In this document: positions 60,229 through 64,000 of the stretch, one piece after another
Layout of the letters: each line of letters begins with the position of its first letter
Position numbering within the stretch: position 1 is the first letter of the stretch
From: Posidoniimonas corsicana
GTDB lineage: Bacteria > Planctomycetota > Planctomycetia > Pirellulales > Lacipirellulaceae
Direction of reading: 5' to 3'
NCBI RefSeq assembly: GCF_007859765.1
Contig: NZ_SIHJ01000001.1
Span: forward strand, 122,667-186,666
Length of the DNA stretch: 64,000 bases
Notes under the pieces: model-generated
What the model was told of the DNA's origin: nothing
Databases searched by the model: none
What the model saw: only the letters and a program-made list of their open reading frames with translations
Made by a program: the position numbers and the translations under genes

Positions 60229-62220
60229 TCATTGAATCGGGCCCAAAGCGGCGGTGCGTTCGGATCGGTTATCGCCAGCAAGTTGGCGACGGATGGCTTC
60301 GAGGTCGTACACGCACCCACCCCAAGTGCCTCCGCTGGCCGACTGCAGTAGCGCCCACAGTCGCGTGTCGTCGGGCAGGCCCTTGGCCTCAACCAAGTCG
60401 TCGCGAATCGGACGGCGGCTCAGCTCTACGGCGCCCCAGTTGCTACCCTTGTTTTCTCCCGCCGTGCCTACCAAGTCTAACGTGCCGCAGGCCTCGAGTG
60501 GGCGAATCGTGATTTGTACCATGTCGCCATTTTGTATCTTACCGAGCGGCCCGCCTGCCAGCGCCTCGGGCCCAATGTGCCCGATGCAGGGTCCGGTCGA
60601 GACACCCGAAAAGCGGGCATCAGTGACCAGTGGAATCTGATTGCCCCATTTCAGGTGCTTGAGCGCCGCAGTGAGTTGATACGTTTCTTCCATACCTGTG
60701 CCCGAAGGCCCACACCCGGCAAGCACTATAACTTCGCCCGCAACAGGCTGGGTGCCGCCCTGGCCTTTGATCGCCGCGATCGCGGAGCGTTCACTGGTGA
60801 ACACCCGTGCCGGGCCAACGTGGTGATACTCGTCGCCGGTTATTACCGAAGGGTCGATCGCCGTGGCCTTCACCACGGCTCCATCGGGCGCAAGATTGCC
60901 ACGCAGGAAGGCGAGCGTGCCGGTAAGCCCTTGCTCGCGGGCACGCGCCGGCGAGTAGATCACTTCGTCAGGGTCGACATTGTCGCAGCTGAGTAATCGC
61001 TCGCGGAGCCGCTCTCGGCGCTCGCAAGTTAGCCAGGCATCAAGCACGGCGTCTAGCGTTTCGCCCCAGGCGGTCAGAACCGACGTGTCGAGCAAACTCA
61101 GCTCACGGAGGTGGCACATCACCTCGGGCACGCCCCCGGCAAGAAACACTCGCACTGTGGGATGATCGACCGGACCGTTGGGCAGCACGCTCACCAGTCG
61201 CGGTGTGGTGCAATTAACATCGATCCACTCACTGAGGGTGGGGCGCGGTACGCCTGCCGCGTGCGCCACTGCCGGAATGTGCAGCAGCAGATTGGTCGAA
61301 CCGCCAAACGCGGCATGCACGACCATCGCGTTGCGGATCGCAGCGGGAGTAACGATGTCTGATACCTTGATCCGCCGCTTACTCTGCGCCATGACGGCTT
61401 GTGCCGACCGCACCGCCGCCTCGCGCCATACCAGTTGGCCACTGGGCGCGAGGGCCGAGTGTGGCAGCGATAGTCCGAGCGCTTCGCCCACCACTTGCGA
61501 AGTGGCCGCTGTGCCCAAGAATTGGCATCCCCCGCCCGGCGTGGCGCATGCCCGGCAACCAAGCGCCGCGGCTTCTTCGAGGCTAATCAGACCGTGCGAG
61601 TAGCGGGCGCCCAGGCTTTGCACCTTGGCCGCGTCTTCGCCGCTGGTAGGTGGCAGGGTGACCCCGCCCGGCACGACGATGGCCGGCAGGTCCCGCACGC
61701 CGACCAACGCCATCATCATCGCTGGGTGGCCTTTATCGCAGGTCGCGACTCCGATCACTCCTTTGCGGGTGGGGAGCGATCGGATGAGTCGCCGCAATAC
61801 TACCGCTGCGTCGTTGCGGTAGGCGAGGCTGTCGAACATTCCACTGGTTCCCTGGGAGCGCCCATCGCATGGATCGCTGCAGAACCCGGCGAAAGGCAAG
61901 CCGCCGCCGCTACGAATCTCTTTGGCGGCTTGTTCGACTAGCAGGCCTACTTCCCAGTGACCGGTGTGGTAGCCAAGCGCCACCGGCGTGCCATCCGGCG
62001 CGCGGACGCCTCCCATGGTGCTGAGAATCAAGTACTCATCGCGGCCCAGGTCAGCCGGGTTCCACCCCATGGCGGCGTCCTGGGTCCAGCCAAACAAGTC
62101 TCCGCTGGGGCTAGTGCGGAGCAGCTCGTCGGTCAAGGGGAGCGCGCCGGCCGGACCTGCGGCCGAGGTCTCGACGTCGTACACGCTACGATCGTCGGTA
62201 CTAAACCACTCTTTTGACAT
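60229..62220 (-). CDS. D-xylonate dehydratase, YjhG/YagF type (IlvD/EDD family)
   Basis: 663 residues from the Met with CAGGAG upstream. IlvD/EDD dehydratases hold an Fe-S cluster; candidate Cys are in [34 protein letters not shown] and [17 protein letters not shown]. The length (E. coli YjhG is about 655) and the motifs [22 protein letters not shown] point to the YjhG/YagF subgroup, which turns D-xylonate into 2-keto-3-deoxy-D-xylonate. That product is the substrate of the XylX-like enzyme encoded at 28.6-29.4 kb. It is preceded on the same strand by a GntP permease, the same pairing as yjhG-yjhF in E. coli. Confidence 0.9.
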   Translation of the reverse strand: MSKEWFSTDDRSVYDVETSAAGPAGALPLTDELLRTSPSGDLFGWTQDAAMGWNPADLGRDEYLILSTMGGVRAPDGTPVALGYHTGHWEVGLLVEQAAKEIRSGGGLPFAGFCSDPCDGRSQGTSGMFDSLAYRNDAAVVLRRLIRSLPTRKGVIGVATCDKGHPAMMMALVGVRDLPAIVVPGGVTLPPTSGEDAAKVQSLGARYSHGLISLEEAAALGCRACATPGGGCQFLGTAATSQVVGEALGLSLPHSALAPSGQLVWREAAVRSAQAVMAQSKRRIKVSDIVTPAAIRNAMVVHAAFGGSTNLLLHIPAVAHAAGVPRPTLSEWIDVNCTTPRLVSVLPNGPVDHPTVRVFLAGGVPEVMCHLRELSLLDTSVLTAWGETLDAVLDAWLTCERRERLRERLLSCDNVDPDEVIYSPARAREQGLTGTLAFLRGNLAPDGAVVKATAIDPSVITGDEYHHVGPARVFTSERSAIAAIKGQGGTQPVAGEVIVLAGCGPSGTGMEETYQLTAALKHLKWGNQIPLVTDARFSGVSTGPCIGHIGPEALAGGPLGKIQNGDMVQITIRPLEACGTLDLVGTAGENKGSNWGAVELSRRPIRDDLVEAKGLPDDTRLWALLQSASGGTWGGCVYDLEAIRRQLAGDNRSERTAALGPIQ

Positions 62221-62277
62221 CGAATGCTCCTGGGCTTGTGGACATGTATCACCTGCTGTACTTACCAAACCGGTAGA

Positions 62278-63678
62278 CTAAGGTATCGCCGGCGGAGCCA
62301 TAGGCATCGCCGTAGCCAACAGCAGGGTCATGATCATAGCTACTACGCCCAGAATCGCTAGCAAGGGCGTCCATGTGCGGAGGGTTTGCAATTCGGTAAG
62401 GCCACCCATTTTGGCGAAAATCCAGAATCCGCTGTCGTTCATCCACGAACCAACCAGCGACCCGGCGCCGATTGAGGTGCATAGGTACACCGGGTGGTAG
62501 CCGAGCGAGGTTCCCTGGATCATCGCCGCGACCATGCCCGAGGTGACGATCATCGCTGCGGTGCTCGACCCTTGAGCGAACTTGATGAGTGAAGCCATTG
62601 CAAACGCCAACAGCAACAATCCAATGCCGCTGGCCGCAGTTTCGCCAAACGCCGTCTTAATAGCAGGAGCGAGCTGCGCCTCGCGGAGCATGCCGCCGAA
62701 TGCTCCCCCCGCAGCCGTGATCAGTACGATGACGCCACCACTCATCAATGCATGTTCCACCGAATTGGCGATGGTGGCCAGCGATTGCTGGCGATACATC
62801 TGTTGCGTGACCAGCGCCAGAATGGCTGCAAGCAACAGCGCAAGGTTGGGCGTGCCGAGCACGGCCAGGGCGTTGGCAGCGGGCTCAGGCAAATCGAGTT
62901 GCACCGCATTGGCGACAGTATTGGCAGTGATCAGACACACTGGCAGCACGATCGGCGCCAGCGACCAGGCCAGACTCGGTAATTCGTCGTCGCCGGCGAT
63001 CTCGGCATAAACTGCATCATCCGCGGCGTGTCGCCCCGTGGATTCAGTCTCTGCGGGGGGCGCCACGGTCATTCGTTTGTCCGACCAGCTGCCAAACATC
63101 AGACCTACTATCGAGGCGGGAATTGCAACGGCAATGCCCACAAGCATCATCAACCCGATATCGACTCCCAGCTCGTTCGCCACCAGTAGCGGCCCGGGGG
63201 TAGGCGGCACGAGGGCGTGAGCCGAAGCACTCGCCGCGGCGGCAATCAGGTACTTTACGTAACACCCACCGGTGCGGCGGTGCATAGAACGCGCCAGCGG
63301 CACGAGCAGGTAGAAAACTGTGTCAAAAAACACCGGAATCGCGATTGCAAACCCGCTTGCCATCAACGCCGTGCCACCACGTCGCTCGCCGAACAGATCG
63401 ATAAACATCCGCACCACACGGTCGGCCGCGCCGCTGGCGGTCATGGCGCCGCCGATGATGGCCGCCAGGGCAATCACCACGCCGACTCCTGCGGCGGTCG
63501 AGCCAAACGCCTCGGCCACCCGGGGTATCTTGTCAACCCACTCACCGGGGGCCATCAAGCTCACCACCACCGCTGCGGTGATCAATGCCAAGAAAGCGTG
63601 GACACGCAGCGCAACGATGCCGCCAATTACTACGGCTAGTCCCACGAACAGAATCAGAAAAGCATACCATTCGGGCAC
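62278..63678 (-). CDS. GntP-family gluconate/xylonate permease
   Basis: 466 residues from a GTG at 63678 with AAGGT upstream; a TTG 25 codons earlier is less likely. About 12 membrane segments are visible. Family motifs are WYAFLILFVGLAVVIGGIVA, AAIIGGAMTASGAADRVV, ASASAHALVPPTPGPLLVAN and FAQGSSTAAMIVTSGMVAAM. The GntP family imports gluconate and related sugar acids with protons. Next to a YjhG-type dehydratase, D-xylonate is the likely substrate. The start lies about 100 bp from an ISAs1 end that may have displaced its promoter. Confidence 0.88.
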   Translation of the reverse strand: MPEWYAFLILFVGLAVVIGGIVALRVHAFLALITAAVVVSLMAPGEWVDKIPRVAEAFGSTAAGVGVVIALAAIIGGAMTASGAADRVVRMFIDLFGERRGGTALMASGFAIAIPVFFDTVFYLLVPLARSMHRRTGGCYVKYLIAAAASASAHALVPPTPGPLLVANELGVDIGLMMLVGIAVAIPASIVGLMFGSWSDKRMTVAPPAETESTGRHAADDAVYAEIAGDDELPSLAWSLAPIVLPVCLITANTVANAVQLDLPEPAANALAVLGTPNLALLLAAILALVTQQMYRQQSLATIANSVEHALMSGGVIVLITAAGGAFGGMLREAQLAPAIKTAFGETAASGIGLLLLAFAMASLIKFAQGSSTAAMIVTSGMVAAMIQGTSLGYHPVYLCTSIGAGSLVGSWMNDSGFWIFAKMGGLTELQTLRTWTPLLAILGVVAMIMTLLLATAMPMAPPAIP

Positions 63679-63780
63679 GAGAGTGACCTTGGGTGAAAAG
63701 GAAAAGCCTGAGCGTAGCTCAAATGGACTTTGTTCGCCAATCGAATCACACAATTGCGCCTATTGTTCTGCCACCACCCC

Positions 63781-63824
63781 CAGGGCCAGCGCACACTAAC
63801 TCGTTTGTAGCTCAAGGACTTGGG
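63781..63824 (-). mobile_element. ISAs1 3' end, inverted relative to the copy at 29.6-32.0 kb
   Basis: 44 bp identical to the complement of 31930-31973, from the terminal repeat CAGGGCCAGCGCACACT inward. Identity ends at 63824, where a new element seems to begin. The outer flank, complement GGGGTGGTGG, matches 9 of 10 bases of the left flank of the other ISAs1 copy. Confidence 0.9.
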
Positions 63825-63955
63825 CTAGCAGCCCGTTGAACAACCCGGCTCACGCCGCGAGCGCAAGCGGTCGTGACCCAGCCCCTTCAAATAAGTCCAC
63901 GCCGTTTGGGATAATCCCGGGCGTCGAGGACATGACCTTTGAGGAGGTAGAAGGA
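63825..63955. mobile_element. Probable left end of a further IS3-type element, running off the window
   Basis: Starts with CTAGCAGCCCGTTGAACAAC directly where ISAs1 identity stops, and leads with a GAGGAGG site (63942-63948) into an IS-type coding start. The right end lies beyond the window, so family and boundaries are tentative. Confidence 0.5.
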
Positions 63956-64000
63956 TGCCGAAGGGTAAGAAGCACGGTCCAGAAGAGGTGATCCCGAAGC
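63956..64000 (+). CDS. Start of an IS3-type OrfA transposase, truncated by the window
   Basis: Fifteen codons, MPKGKKHGPEEVIPK, follow GAGGAGG by 7 nt. This matches the usual start of planctomycete IS3 OrfA proteins (MPKxKKHxPEEI). It differs from the OrfA start of the IS3 at 57.7-58.9 kb, so it is another element. Confidence 0.55.

Overview
This window looks like a piece of a large, GC-rich conjugative or mobilizable plasmid, or a plasmid-like integrative element, from a planctomycete, probably of the order Pirellulales. The plasmid reading rests on a RepA-type initiator next to an iteron/DnaA-box origin, a ParA locus, a MobF relaxase, a type IV coupling protein and an ArdC antirestriction protein. 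The planctomycete reading rests on large secreted DUF1593 (Sde182-like) proteins, a decayed DUF1559 pseudopilin-type gene and secreted glycoside hydrolases. No chromosomal marker, rRNA or tRNA was seen, so the host assignment is inference.

Backbone, 1-19.4 kb. A leftward block holds a truncated ParB-like protein, a VirD4/TraG-type coupling protein, two exported proteins of unknown function, a small sigma-region-4-like protein and an HTH-like protein. A rightward membrane-anchored unknown protein follows, then a leftward mobilization block with two unknowns and a MobF relaxase-helicase. Next come small accessory genes: a conserved small protein, a PIN toxin-antitoxin pair, ardC behind a strong leader hairpin, an XRE regulator and others. 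Then come repA, an origin with five 19-bp iterons, two DnaA boxes and an AT-rich stretch, a DUF2726 nuclease-fold protein, and parA with a ribbon-helix-helix partner preceded by palindromes. Several intrinsic terminators or hairpins separate the units. No VirB-type secretion channel lies in the window.

Accessory region, 20-64 kb. This is a carbohydrate-catabolism island broken up by insertion sequences. Two GH43 proteins and a GH3 enzyme are secreted pentosidase candidates. An alpha-ketoglutaric semialdehyde dehydrogenase and a XylX-like FAH-family dehydratase (27-29.4 kb), plus a YjhG-type xylonate dehydratase and a GntP permease (60-63.7 kb), together make the lower Weimberg route from D-xylonate to alpha-ketoglutarate. 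The two halves are now 31 kb apart. The flanks of an ISAs1 copy at 29.6 kb and an inverted ISAs1 end at 63.8 kb match in 9 of 10 bases. This suggests the halves were once a divergent gene pair around a single insertion and were separated by an inversion.

Between them sits a second sugar system. It is an operon for a fucose-isomerase-like enzyme, a two-subunit transketolase, an FGGY kinase, an RbsB-like lipoprotein, DUF2291, an RbsA-like ATPase and an RbsC-like permease. It is surrounded by four secreted DUF1593 proteins and a DUF5060/DUF4038 (GH140-like) gene split by an IS3 element. This set resembles the known non-oxidative D-apiose pathway (isomerase, apulose kinase, split transketolase) together with an apiosidase-like hydrolase. 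The substrate is inferred, not shown. Mobile elements identified with ends: IS5 (two copies), ISAs1 with a nested IS630, IS66 containing an IS256 fragment, IS3, an ISAs1 end, and the start of a further probable IS3-type element at the right edge.
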